A DNA stretch of 31,771 nt from Erythrobacter sp. (GTDB lineage Bacteria; Pseudomonadota; Alphaproteobacteria; Sphingomonadales; Sphingomonadaceae). The notes under the pieces were generated by a model. It was not told the origin of the DNA and searched no databases. It saw nothing but the letters and a program-made list of their open reading frames with translations. The position numbers were made by a program, and so were the translations under genes. Location: NCBI GenBank assembly GCA_030731635.1, contig JANQTR010000242.1, positions 1-31,771 on the forward strand, written 5' to 3'. Position 1 is the first letter of the stretch. The number at the start of each line of letters is the position of its first letter. This document shows positions 15,689 to 25,476 of this stretch, piece after piece.

Positions 15689-18496
15689 TTGAGCGACGAC
15701 AGCGACATCATCGATTCCCCTGCCCCTGTTCCGATGAGCGGGTTTGAACGCATCGACATCGTCGATGAAATGAAATCGAGCTATCTCGATTACGCGATGA
15801 GCGTGATCGTGAGCCGCGCGCTGCCCGATGTGCGTGATGGGCTGAAACCGGTCCACCGCCGGATTTTGTTCGCCAGTCAGGAAGGCGGCTTTGTCGCTGG
15901 AAAGCCATACCGCAAGAGCGCGAAGATCGTCGGCGACGTGATGGGCAATTATCACCCGCACGGCGATTCCGCGATTTATGACGCGTTGGCACGGATGACC
16001 CAGTGGTGGTCAATGCGGGTTCCGCTGATTGATGGTCAGGGGAACTTCGGGTCGATGGACCCCGACCCGCCGGCATCAATGCGTTATACTGAAGCGCGTT
16101 TGGCGCGGGTGGCGAACAGCCTGCTTGATGATCTCGACAAGGATACCGTCGATTTCACCGAAAACTACGACGGCAGCCGCAAGGAGCCGACGGTGCTTCC
16201 GGCGCGGTTCCCCAACCTGCTGGTCAACGGTGCAGGCGGGATTGCGGTTGGCATGGCGACCAATGTGCCACCGCATAATCTTGGCGAAGTGATCGACGCC
16301 TGTTTTGCCTACATGGACAACCCGGCGATCACGTCTGAGGAATTGATCGAATATATTCCCGGCCCCGATTTTCCCACGTCGCCACTCATCCTTGGCACGC
16401 ACGGCGCCCGGTCGGCCTATACCACCGGGCGCGGGTCGATTTTGATGCGCTGCCGTCACGAAATTGAATCCACCCGCGGCGCCAAGAGCGAAGGGCGCGA
16501 AAGCATCGTCTTCACCTCGATCCCCTATCAGGTTGGCAAAAATTCGCTGGTCGAAAAAATCGCCGAAGCCGCCAAGGACAAGCGGATTGAAGGCATTTCC
16601 GACATTCGCGATGAAACCAACCGCGAAGGGGTGCGGGTGGTGATCGATCTGAAACGCGATGCCAGCCCGGACGTCGTGCTCAATCAGCTGTGGCGTTACA
16701 CCCCGGCGCAATCATCCTTCCCCGCCAATATGCTGGCGATCCGCGGCGGACGGCCCGAAACGCTGCTGCTGCGCGATTTCATCGCGGCTTTCATCACCTT
16801 CCGCGAAGAAGTGATCACCCGCCGCACCAAATACGAACTGGCCAAGGCGCGCGAACGGGCGCACATTTTGCTCGGGCTCGTGGTGGCGGTGTCGAACCTA
16901 GATGAAGTGGTGGCGATGATCCGTTCCGCCCCCAACCCCGCCCAAGCGCGGGCGCGATTGATGGCCAAGGAATGGCCAATTGGCGACATCGCGCAATACA
17001 TCACTCTGGTCGAAGCAATTGAGCCGAGCGCGGATCAAGAGGGCGGCACCTATCGCCTGTCCGAACGGCAGGTCCGCGCAATCCTCGAACTTCGCCTGCA
17101 CCGCCTGACCGCGCTGGGCCGCGACGAAATCGGCGGAGAGCTGAAACAGCTGTCGCTTTCGATTGAGGAATATCTCTCGATCCTTGGCGACCGGATGAAA
17201 CTCTATGCGGTGATGCGCGAAGAACTGACCGAAATCCGGGCCACCTACGCCACCCCGCGCCTGTCCGAAATCGCACCTGCGTGGGATGGGTTGGAAGATG
17301 AAGACCTGATCGAACGCGAAGAGATGGTCGTCACCGTCACACATGATGGGTATATCAAACGCACCGCATTGAACACGTTCCGGTCGCAGGCGCGCGGCGG
17401 TAAGGGCCGTAGTGGCATGGCGACCAAGGATGAAGATGCGGTGGTCGAATTGTTCGTCACCAGCACTCACAATCCGGTCTTGTTCTTTACCAACACTGGC
17501 CGGGTGTACCGGATGAAAGTGTGGAAACTGCCCGTCGGCGGACCGCAGACCAAGGGCCGCCCGATGGTCAATCTGCTTCCCCTTGGCGCAGACGAACGCG
17601 TCACCAACGTGCTTCCCCTGCCCGAAGACGAAGCAAGTTGGGCCAACCTCAATATCGTGTTTGCGACCGAACAGGGCATGGTGCGGCGCAATTCGATGGA
17701 TGCCTTCACCAACGTGCCGACCGCCGGCAAATATGCGATGGGCTTTGTCGATGGATCGGGCGACCGGTTGATCGGGGTGCAATTGCTGACCGAGGAGCAG
17801 GAGATCTTCCTCGCCAGTGATAGCGGAAAGGCGATCCGTTTCTCGGCCACCGACGCACGCGAAACGAAGAGCCGAACTGGCATTGGCGTGCGCGGCATGG
17901 CGTTGAAAGGCGGCGCCAAAGTAGTCAGCATGGCGGTGCTCGATCCACTGACGGCCGATATGGAAACGCGCGATGCCTACCTGCGCGCAGCAGAGTGGAA
18001 GAACAATGAGGCTGCCCCCACCCTGCCCGCCGAACAGGTTGCGGCGATGACGGAAAGCGAAGAGTTCATCCTCACCATCACCGCCAACGGCTATGGCAAG
18101 ATTTCCTCGGCCTATGAATACCGCACCACATCGCGCGGGGGCCAAGGGATCACCAATATCGGCACGCCCGAAAGCAACCCTGATCGCAACGGTCCGGTGG
18201 TCGCAAGCTTCCCGGTAAAGCACGGATCGCAGCTGATGCTGGTGACCGACCAAGCCAAGCTGATCCGGCTTGGGATTGACCTGCGCCATCTGGTCGATGA
18301 CGGGTTCGAAAACCTCAAGGGCTTCTCAATTTCTGGGCGCAGTTCATCAGGTGTCCGCATCTTTGATGTCGCAAAGGATGAACACATCGTCGGCGCGGCG
18401 TTGATCGACGAGACGGCGGAGCCGGAAAACGCGGCCGAAGAAGCGATTGCTGCCGAAATAGGCAGCGCCGCAGAGGGTGAGCCACCCGCTACCTGA
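15689..18496 (+). CDS. gyrA: DNA gyrase subunit A
   Basis: Breakage-reunion subunit of the enzyme that supercoils DNA. Numbered from the TTG at 15689 the protein has 935 residues. N-terminal DEMKSSYLDYAMSVIVSRALPD opens the winged-helix domain; the active-site Tyr133 lies in MRYTEARL; the GyrA box QARGGKG and the six-bladed C-terminal beta-pinwheel follow. In the quinolone region HGDSAIYD, the positions equal to E. coli Ser83 and Asp87 are Ser94 and Asp98, that is wild type. Start choice is uncertain: the frame is open from a GTG at 15620, but that coincides with the likely transcription start and adds unconserved residues; an ATG at 15734 is also possible. The acidic C-terminal tail is followed by a strong terminator. 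Confidence 0.96.
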   Translation: MSDDSDIIDSPAPVPMSGFERIDIVDEMKSSYLDYAMSVIVSRALPDVRDGLKPVHRRILFASQEGGFVAGKPYRKSAKIVGDVMGNYHPHGDSAIYDALARMTQWWSMRVPLIDGQGNFGSMDPDPPASMRYTEARLARVANSLLDDLDKDTVDFTENYDGSRKEPTVLPARFPNLLVNGAGGIAVGMATNVPPHNLGEVIDACFAYMDNPAITSEELIEYIPGPDFPTSPLILGTHGARSAYTTGRGSILMRCRHEIESTRGAKSEGRESIVFTSIPYQVGKNSLVEKIAEAAKDKRIEGISDIRDETNREGVRVVIDLKRDASPDVVLNQLWRYTPAQSSFPANMLAIRGGRPETLLLRDFIAAFITFREEVITRRTKYELAKARERAHILLGLVVAVSNLDEVVAMIRSAPNPAQARARLMAKEWPIGDIAQYITLVEAIEPSADQEGGTYRLSERQVRAILELRLHRLTALGRDEIGGELKQLSLSIEEYLSILGDRMKLYAVMREELTEIRATYATPRLSEIAPAWDGLEDEDLIEREEMVVTVTHDGYIKRTALNTFRSQARGGKGRSGMATKDEDAVVELFVTSTHNPVLFFTNTGRVYRMKVWKLPVGGPQTKGRPMVNLLPLGADERVTNVLPLPEDEASWANLNIVFATEQGMVRRNSMDAFTNVPTAGKYAMGFVDGSGDRLIGVQLLTEEQEIFLASDSGKAIRFSATDARETKSRTGIGVRGMALKGGAKVVSMAVLDPLTADMETRDAYLRAAEWKNNEAAPTLPAEQVAAMTESEEFILTITANGYGKISSAYEYRTTSRGGQGITNIGTPESNPDRNGPVVASFPVKHGSQLMLVTDQAKLIRLGIDLRHLVDDGFENLKGFSISGRSSSGVRIFDVAKDEHIVGAALIDETAEPENAAEEAIAAEIGSAAEGEPPAT

Positions 18497-18524
18497 TAGG
18501 CAAGCGCTCCAGGTGATAAAAAAT

Positions 18525-18560
18525 GAGGCAGCCGGCGATCAAACCGGCTGCCTCTTCTTT
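18525..18560. terminator. Bidirectional intrinsic terminator, gyrA / YhhN gene
   Basis: Perfect 11-bp stem GAGGCAGCCGG (18525-18535) and CCGGCTGCCTC (18544-18554) around an 8-nt loop. A T-rich tail (TTCTTT) follows on the plus strand and an A-run (18518-18523) precedes it, giving a T-run on the minus strand. It therefore serves both gyrA and the convergent membrane-protein gene. Confidence 0.92.
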
Positions 18561-18585
18561 GCTGCTCAAAAAATAGTCAGCCCCA

Positions 18586-19251
18586 CTATCTTACGGGTTG
18601 CTCGCCGCGAAGACATTGCACGACGCCGGTCGCAATCATCACCTGCGCGATATAGTATAGCGGCCAGATCAGCAGATCGGGCAGCGGGGCAAGATCGTAA
18701 GTCCCCATGCGCGAGAATATCAGCCAGTCGCTGATAACGAACAATACCGCGCCGGTGCCAACCCGGTAACGCGGATAGTGGCTCATCCAAGCCGCCGCAG
18801 CCATCGCGCCGAGGAAGCTGGCATAAATTGCGATCCTGATCTCACCGCTCAGAACATAACTCACCAGCGGTGTGCCGATCAGCAGAGACAGGCCAATGAT
18901 ATTCTGCACCGGCGAAGGCCGTGGGTGCCGGTTACGCAAATAGAGCACCAAAGCCGCGACATGGGCCGCTGCAAAAAATGCCCCGCCCGCCAGTTGGTCC
19001 AGCTCAATGGCAACATCGCCCGCCGATGCCAGCGCCAAGGCAAGCGCGAGCAACAAGCCATCAGCGTGATGTTTTCCCTGCGGCACACGCAGCAGAACAT
19101 AAAGCGCAAGCAAGCCGACCGACGCGCCTTTGGCGAGCAGACCCCACGTTCCTTCGCCAATCGGATTGTCGCGCAGGAAATAGAACGCGGTCGCCGCGGC
19201 GATGCTCGCCAGCAGCCACGGTCTCTGTTCAATCAATGCCCGTTTCGCCAT
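18586..19251 (-). CDS. YhhN family membrane protein (lysoplasmalogenase-like)
   Basis: Polytopic membrane protein of 221 residues with about seven or eight hydrophobic helices, matching the YhhN/TMEM86 family. Characterised members hydrolyse the vinyl-ether bond of lysoplasmalogens. Family marks are the conserved acidic residues in ASAGDVAIEL, after the third helix, and in FVISDWLI near the sixth, together with the LPLYYIAQ-like end (IWPLYYIAQVMIA). ATG 19251 is chosen because the upstream extension to 19311 starts with TTG and is charged and unconserved. Whether this organism has plasmalogens is unknown, so the substrate is open. It is convergent with gyrA and divergent from trmFO. Confidence 0.85.
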   Translation of the reverse strand: MAKRALIEQRPWLLASIAAATAFYFLRDNPIGEGTWGLLAKGASVGLLALYVLLRVPQGKHHADGLLLALALALASAGDVAIELDQLAGGAFFAAAHVAALVLYLRNRHPRPSPVQNIIGLSLLIGTPLVSYVLSGEIRIAIYASFLGAMAAAAWMSHYPRYRVGTGAVLFVISDWLIFSRMGTYDLAPLPDLLIWPLYYIAQVMIATGVVQCLRGEQPVR

Positions 19252-19325
19252 TCCTGCTCTGTCCTCAGCCCGATCTCTCGCGGTAGTGCTTGCAGGCGGG
19301 CTATCACGCAATTACCTGCCCTGCC

Positions 19326-20711
<1,386 letters not shown>

Positions 20712-20729
20712 GCGGGGACCGCACTCAGG

Positions 20730-21194
20730 CTAACACTTGCACGCTGGCTTTTTTGTGGCCGGCTTGGGCGCGGTGGTGGCGAATTCGCGCGGGGTTAAGC
20801 GTCCATTGCCATCGGCATCGGCGCCCACGAACCGGTCAACCGTCGTCACTGCCCATTCCTCGAACGTCAGCAGATTATTGCCGTCCACATCCAGATCACG
20901 AAATGCGTCTGACCGGGTGGAGAGCATTTCATTGCGGGTGATCAGCCGATCACGATTGCGATCATAACGGAAGAACCGCAGTTCCTCGCGCGACAAATCG
21001 GTTTGTTCGGGCGGGGCCGGGCCCTGCAAATTGCCGGGGTCAGCCAGCGGCAGGGTTGCAGGATCGGGCGCGGGTGCTTCGGGCACGGGCGGCGGCGGCG
21101 CATTGTCTTCAACCGCGGCGCGGCCTTGCCACCAGAACACTCCGACCCCGGCCAGGGCCAAGCCTCCCAATACTCCGACAACGGCTTCGCGCAA
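20730..21194 (-). CDS. Membrane-anchored EF-hand protein
   Basis: A 154-residue protein with an N-terminal membrane anchor (about 5-22, VVGVLGGLALAGVGVFWW), a Pro/Ala-rich linker (about 30-65) and three canonical EF-hand loops: 78-89 (DRNRDRLITRNE), 102-113 (DVDGNNLLTFEE) and 126-137 (DADGNGRLTPRE). Each keeps Asp at 1, Asp or Asn at 3 and 5, and Glu at 12, so calcium binding outside the membrane is likely. The C-terminus is KKPACKC. The start is probably TTG 21194, with GGGGG 8 nt upstream; no ATG fits the frame. It lies 45 nt after the synthase-like gene and is probably co-transcribed. Role unknown; calcium sensing or storage is only an inference. Confidence 0.8.
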   Translation of the reverse strand: MREAVVGVLGGLALAGVGVFWWQGRAAVEDNAPPPPVPEAPAPDPATLPLADPGNLQGPAPPEQTDLSREELRFFRYDRNRDRLITRNEMLSTRSDAFRDLDVDGNNLLTFEEWAVTTVDRFVGADADGNGRLTPREFATTAPKPATKKPACKC

Positions 21195-21239
21195 TGGTCT
21201 GCCCCCATATTGCTGAACTCATTACGGCAATATACCTAG

Positions 21240-21899
21240 TCAGGTCAGAAAGATAGCCGCTCTCAAAGCCGCCAGCGGTGCCCCCCTTCCCTCCATCAAA
21301 GGCCGCCCGCCGCGCCGCAAGGCGCGCAGCGCCAAAGCATCAAGCACCGCAAGCCCGCGGAGGGATTTCGACAGCCGCCCGCCCGCACTTTGCCGGGCCA
21401 GTGCCGTTTCGATCAGCAACGCCCGCTCGCCCGGATCCGAGACGGCCGTGGCCGCATCAGCCAGCGCCCAATGCAACGCTGCCGCCGCCACGCGATCTTC
21501 ATCGGCGGAGCTGCGATCATGATCCAAAGCGGCAAAAAACGCCCCGCGCTGCGATCCGAACGCGGCGATCTCAGCCGGGCCGAGCGCCTGCGCTGTCACC
21601 AACACTTCCCAGCCATCGACCATCGCGATCAGCGCCGCCTCCCGCCCGGCCCAGTGCGCGCTGACAGCATCCAGCACTGCATCGCCGCGTGGGCGATCCC
21701 CCGAAGGCTTGCCCAACGCCTCCCGCCACCACGCTAGCCGCATCTGGCCCAGCATCGGTTCCGTGGTGCGCGCGGCAATCCGGGCGAGTCGGCGATCCAG
21801 TTGCAATGCTGTGGTTAAGGCTGCGCGAACCATTGGCGGCGTCCACGCCAGCGCCAAATCCAGTTCGGGCGGCAACAGGTCGAGGCTTTCAGCGTCCAT
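21240..21899 (-). CDS. Squalene/phytoene-synthase-like protein, probably non-catalytic
   Basis: A 219-residue all-helical protein that resembles the squalene/phytoene synthase family. The clearest mark is PMLGQMRLAWWREALG (about 47-62), equal to the I-R-L-x-W-W-x-D/E-A-L segment of phytoene-synthase-like proteins. The two aspartate-rich DxxxD motifs that bind the prenyl diphosphates through magnesium are not present, and the protein is shorter than active synthases (about 280-350). It therefore looks more like the non-enzymatic branch that includes the mitochondrial complex I assembly factor NDUFAF6. The ATG at 21899 is preferred to the 27-codon extension that begins at 21980. No carotenoid gene is nearby. 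Confidence 0.7.
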   Translation of the reverse strand: MDAESLDLLPPELDLALAWTPPMVRAALTTALQLDRRLARIAARTTEPMLGQMRLAWWREALGKPSGDRPRGDAVLDAVSAHWAGREAALIAMVDGWEVLVTAQALGPAEIAAFGSQRGAFFAALDHDRSSADEDRVAAAALHWALADAATAVSDPGERALLIETALARQSAGGRLSKSLRGLAVLDALALRALRRGGRPLMEGRGAPLAALRAAIFLT

Positions 21900-21991
21900 A
21901 TCCCCCGCGCCTAGCGTCGCGCCGTGACGATTGGCAAGCAATCTGTCCCAGCGTGGTACGCCGCCGCTGCTGCACCCCACCTAATCCCGGT

Positions 21992-22006
21992 TTAACCTTT
22001 TGGTAA
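21992..22006 (+). promoter_or_regulatory. CtrA-like site upstream of the pilus operon
   Basis: TTAACCTTTTGGTAA fits the CtrA consensus TTAA-N7-TTAA with one mismatch (GTAA for the second half). It overlaps a further TAACCATGCT that resembles the CtrA TTAACCATGC half-site. It lies about 107 nt before the tadG start. CtrA controls pilus genes in Caulobacter and relatives, which makes the place plausible; binding is not shown. Confidence 0.4.
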
Positions 22007-22112
22007 CCATGCTCTTTCGCATTCCGCTTACCAGACTGGCTTATGGCCAAGGAATGCATCTGGGATTCCTGCGCGATTTGTGCGCGGGTGACAGAAGAAG
22101 GACACGAATTCG

Positions 22113-24110
22113 ATGGGGCGAGAAACTGAGGTCCGCAAGACGTTTCTGCGTACTTTGCTGCACGACAAGGCGGCGAACACCATTGCTATTGCAGCCGCGG
22201 CGATGTTCCCGGTTCTGGCAATGGTGGGCGGCGGGATCGATGCGAGCCGGTACTATATGGCTGCCTCGCGGATGCAGGCCGCCTGCGATGCCGGTGCCCT
22301 TGCTGCCCGCCGCGCCATGCTGGATGACGACTTCAGGCCCGAACACCGCACGATCGGCGAAAATTTCTTCGATCAGAATTACAACGAAACCATGTTCGGC
22401 ACCGAAGACCGCGTGCGCACCTACACCGATAATGGCGAAGGCCAGGTTCGTGGCACCGCCAGCGGCACCTTGCCCACCACGCTGATGGGCGCTTTCGGCT
22501 ATGACGAGTTCAACCTGTCGGTGACCTGCACGGCTGACATCAATATTTCGAACACCGACATCATGTTCGTGCTGGACGTCACCGGGTCAATGAACTGCCC
22601 AGACACGTCGCCGGGCTGCGGCAACAACGGTAACGTTGAATCGAACACCGCGCTGATCAAGGGATTGCGCGCGGCGGTGATGAATTTCTATGACACGGTG
22701 GAAGACGCCACGTCCAACAGCGCACAGGTACGTTACGGCATTGTTCCCTATGCGCCGAACGTCAACGTGGGCTTTTCAATCCCGCAACAATACATGGCGA
22801 CCACGCACACCATTCAATCGCGCGTTGCCCGGTTTCGGGAGGAATTCACATTCATCCCTGGTAACGGTATCGAAGTCGGCGATGAGATCGTAATTTCCCA
22901 GCAGAATGAATGGGTGCCGCGCAATACGGCCAATTTCAACAGCAGCTCTACCAGCCATTATCGCTACAGAACCAGCGGAACCAGCGCACGTAATGCGGGG
23001 ATTGATTACTGCTTCAACTCCGTCCCTGGTACATACACAGTCAACGGCCAGAAATGGGTCATTTCCGGCATGAACTTCCAGGATAACGTGTGGAGCGGGG
23101 GCAATTCCAACAACCGTTCGGGATGTTTCGGCTTCATACGCAAAACCCGCATCGCCACTGAAGCAGATGTGATTGAAGAGCAGAACATCCGGACCGTGGT
23201 GAACGATGGCTATACCTATTGCCCGGTCACCACTGGTGTTGCCAATCAATGCGGCACCAACAACCCGGCAGATAGCCCAGCTGGCTGGGAAACGGTCGAC
23301 CTGACCGATCTGTATGACGACAACCGCATCATGATGCCGACTGCCACCAACGGGGCGATGGAAAACCTGACCTGGAATGGATGCATCGAGGAAGCGGAAA
23401 CGGTCAACGCTGCCAACTGGACCCCGATCCCTGCCGGCGCCAATGACCTGAATATCAATCTGGTTCCGACGACCGAAGCACAGCGCTGGAAACCGATGTT
23501 GCGCGACGCCGTGTTCCGCAGGACTGACAGCGGCGGCAACCGGCAGCTTAGCAACCGGACCACCACATCAAATCTGGCCAACCCGACAAGCGATTGTCCT
23601 GTGCCTGCACGGCGCCTGGGTGAAATCACGCGCACCGACCTTCAAACATATGTTGACGGCTTGCGCGCGCGTGGCAGCACCTACCACGATATCGGTATGA
23701 TCTGGGGCGCGCGCTTCATTACGCCGCGCGGCATCTTTAGGGCCGATAACGAAGCGGCCCCCAATGGTGATGCAATCGGTCGGCATATCGTGTTCATGAC
23801 CGACGGTCTGCTTCAGCCCAATATCGACCAATACGGCACCTATGGCATGGAATGGTGGGATCGCCGGGTTACAGCCAACGGCTCGACCGACGTCGCCGCA
23901 CGGCACAATGCTCGGTTCCTGGCCGCTTGCCGTGCGGCACGGCAGGAAAACATCACCGTCTGGGTCGTTTCATTTGGCCTGCCGCTCACGGCTGAACTGA
24001 ACGAATGCGCATCACCGGGACGTGCTTACGAGGCCGCCGACAATGCTGCCTTGACCGCCGCATTCCGGGAAATCGCACAGAAGATCGCAGCATTGAGGTT
24101 GACGTCATGA
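22113..24110 (+). CDS. tadG: TadG-like pilus assembly protein with split von Willebrand A domain
   Basis: A 665-residue protein of the TadG type, associated with Flp/Tad pili. It opens with a charged leader, a hydrophobic helix (about 22-42, IAIAAAAMFPVLAMVGGGIDASR) and the usual AASRMQAACDAGALAA. A von Willebrand A fold starts at TDIMFVLDVTGSMN, with metal-site Asp155, Thr157 and Ser159, and resumes near the C-terminus with HIVFMTDGLLQPN. Between them lies a region of roughly 300 residues rich in Asn, Thr, Cys and aromatic residues, probably an extracellular insert. AAGGA lies 10 nt before the ATG. The stop overlaps the next start (ATGA). The gene symbol is by family; the rest of the tad machinery is not in the window. 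Confidence 0.88.
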   Translation: MGRETEVRKTFLRTLLHDKAANTIAIAAAAMFPVLAMVGGGIDASRYYMAASRMQAACDAGALAARRAMLDDDFRPEHRTIGENFFDQNYNETMFGTEDRVRTYTDNGEGQVRGTASGTLPTTLMGAFGYDEFNLSVTCTADINISNTDIMFVLDVTGSMNCPDTSPGCGNNGNVESNTALIKGLRAAVMNFYDTVEDATSNSAQVRYGIVPYAPNVNVGFSIPQQYMATTHTIQSRVARFREEFTFIPGNGIEVGDEIVISQQNEWVPRNTANFNSSSTSHYRYRTSGTSARNAGIDYCFNSVPGTYTVNGQKWVISGMNFQDNVWSGGNSNNRSGCFGFIRKTRIATEADVIEEQNIRTVVNDGYTYCPVTTGVANQCGTNNPADSPAGWETVDLTDLYDDNRIMMPTATNGAMENLTWNGCIEEAETVNAANWTPIPAGANDLNINLVPTTEAQRWKPMLRDAVFRRTDSGGNRQLSNRTTTSNLANPTSDCPVPARRLGEITRTDLQTYVDGLRARGSTYHDIGMIWGARFITPRGIFRADNEAAPNGDAIGRHIVFMTDGLLQPNIDQYGTYGMEWWDRRVTANGSTDVAARHNARFLAACRAARQENITVWVVSFGLPLTAELNECASPGRAYEAADNAALTAAFREIAQKIAALRLTS

Positions 24111-24733
24111 TCCACGCTCATCCCACTATCGCATCGTGGAAACGCCTGCTGCGCCGTCTGCTTGACGACCGCAGCGGCGCGACCCTGACCGAATTTGCCT
24201 TTGTCGGGCCGGTCCTGATCGTGATGATCATGGGCATCTTCGACATGGCGCACACGCAATACACCAGCGCGCTGATCAATGGCGCTTTGCAAAAAGCCGG
24301 GCGCGACATGACGCTTGAAAACGCGGCAAGCAGAATCAGCGTGACCGATGCCCGGGTGCGCACTCAGGTGCTCAATGTGGCGCCGAATGGTGCAGTGGTG
24401 GAATTCGAGCGGTTGTCGCATTTCGACTTCAGCGACATTGGCGAAGCGGAAGAGGTGATCGAACCTGCGGCCACCGCCAACCAACGTTGCGACCCCGGCG
24501 AAACCTTTATTGATGCCAATGGCAACGGGGCCTGGGATTCCGACCGCGGCGCAGACGGTATCGGCGGCGCGCGCGACGCGGTGCTCTATACTGCCATCGT
24601 CACCTACCCGCGCCTGTTCCCTATGTATGAACTGATCGGTCTTTCCGAAAACGTGACTTTGCGGGCCTCCACCGTGCTGCGGAACCAACCGTTCGACGAA
24701 CAGAACCGTTCGACAACCACCGAGGACTGCTGA
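24107..24733 (+). CDS. TadE-like minor pilin with calcium-loop insert
   Basis: A 208-residue TadE-family protein (pseudopilin of the Flp/Tad system). Positively charged leader, then DRSGATLTEFAFVGPVLIVMIMGIFDMAH (21-49), with Glu29 at the place of the conserved glutamate of type IV-like pilins. The soluble part contains DPGETFIDANGNGAWDSDRG (129-148), an Asp/Asn/Gly loop like an EF-hand or dockerin calcium site. The ATG at 24107 overlaps the tadG stop; an open extension back to 24005 lies inside tadG in another frame and is rejected. GAGG lies 9 nt upstream. The last base overlaps the next start (TGATG). Confidence 0.85.
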   Translation: MIHAHPTIASWKRLLRRLLDDRSGATLTEFAFVGPVLIVMIMGIFDMAHTQYTSALINGALQKAGRDMTLENAASRISVTDARVRTQVLNVAPNGAVVEFERLSHFDFSDIGEAEEVIEPAATANQRCDPGETFIDANGNGAWDSDRGADGIGGARDAVLYTAIVTYPRLFPMYELIGLSENVTLRASTVLRNQPFDEQNRSTTTEDC

Positions 24734-25449
24734 TGAAAACCGTCTCTCTTTGTCAGCGCCGCACACTCGGAGCATTGGGCAAATCGCTCAAACGGAACCT
24801 GGCCCGACTTCCGCGTCGGTTCGCACGCGATCAATCCGGCGTGGCGATGATCGAATTCGCCTTTACCGCGCCGCTGATTCTGGGCCTTGGCATGATGGGA
24901 ACCGAAACCGCCTATTTCGTGATCACCCATATGCAGGTCAGCCAGATTGCGATGCAAGTTGCCGACAGCACGTCGCGCGTCGGCGAAACCGACGTGCTGA
25001 CCGCGCGCCGCGTGTTTGATAGCGACATCAACGAATCCTTCGTTGGGGCAGAAAAACTCGGTGAAAATATCAACATTTTCGACCGCGGCCGAGTGATTGT
25101 CTCAAGTCTTCAGCAAAATGCCGACGGCGGACAATGGATCGCCTGGCAGCGGTGCCGCGGGGCCAAGGTTCATGATTCAACCTTTGGCGAAGAAGGTGAT
25201 GGCGCGACTGGCACCGGGTTTCCTGGCATGGGCGAGACCGGGCGCGAAATCACCGCTGCCCAGGGCACAGCGGTGATGTTTGTCGAGGTGTCATACGACT
25301 ACAGGTCGTTGACCCCGTTCGACATCTTTGATGCCAGAGAAATCAGCTACACCGCTGCCTTCAACGTCCGCGACTCCCGTGATCTGTCCCAGCTTCACGA
25401 AAGCGGGGCGCAGGCCCTCTGCGACCAATATTCGGCGGACCGCCCGTAA
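24733..25449 (+). CDS. TadE-like minor pilin
   Basis: A 238-residue second TadE-family protein. A long basic leader (about 1-33) precedes the pilin-like segment DQSGVAMIEFAFTAPLILGLGMMGTETAYFV (33-63), with the conserved Glu41. The remainder is predicted to lie outside the membrane; it has Cys residues in QRCRG and ALCDQ near the end that could form a disulfide. The ATG at 24733 shares its A with the stop of the previous gene, so tadG, tadE and this gene form a tightly coupled operon. It ends in a short hairpin and is convergent with pdhB. Confidence 0.85.
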   Translation: MKTVSLCQRRTLGALGKSLKRNLARLPRRFARDQSGVAMIEFAFTAPLILGLGMMGTETAYFVITHMQVSQIAMQVADSTSRVGETDVLTARRVFDSDINESFVGAEKLGENINIFDRGRVIVSSLQQNADGGQWIAWQRCRGAKVHDSTFGEEGDGATGTGFPGMGETGREITAAQGTAVMFVEVSYDYRSLTPFDIFDAREISYTAAFNVRDSRDLSQLHESGAQALCDQYSADRP

Positions 25450-25466
25450 ACCAAACCCACGGGCGG
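25440..25466. other. Hairpin at the pilus operon / pdhB junction
   Basis: CCGCCCGT (25440-25447) and ACGGGCGG (25459-25466) form a perfect 8-bp stem with an 11-nt loop. The left arm overlaps the last codons of the tadE-like gene. No T-run follows on either strand, so a terminator role is possible but weakly supported. Confidence 0.35.
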
Positions 25467-25476
25467 CCCGTTCAGG

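Noticed and set aside
16898..18289. Long open frame on the minus strand (463 codons)
   Set aside because: Lies entirely inside gyrA on the opposite strand; composition is that of a high-GC mirror frame.
24005..24106. 34-codon extension of the first TadE-like gene
   Set aside because: It overlaps the end of tadG in another frame; the ATGA junction at 24107 with GAGG upstream is the expected coupled start.
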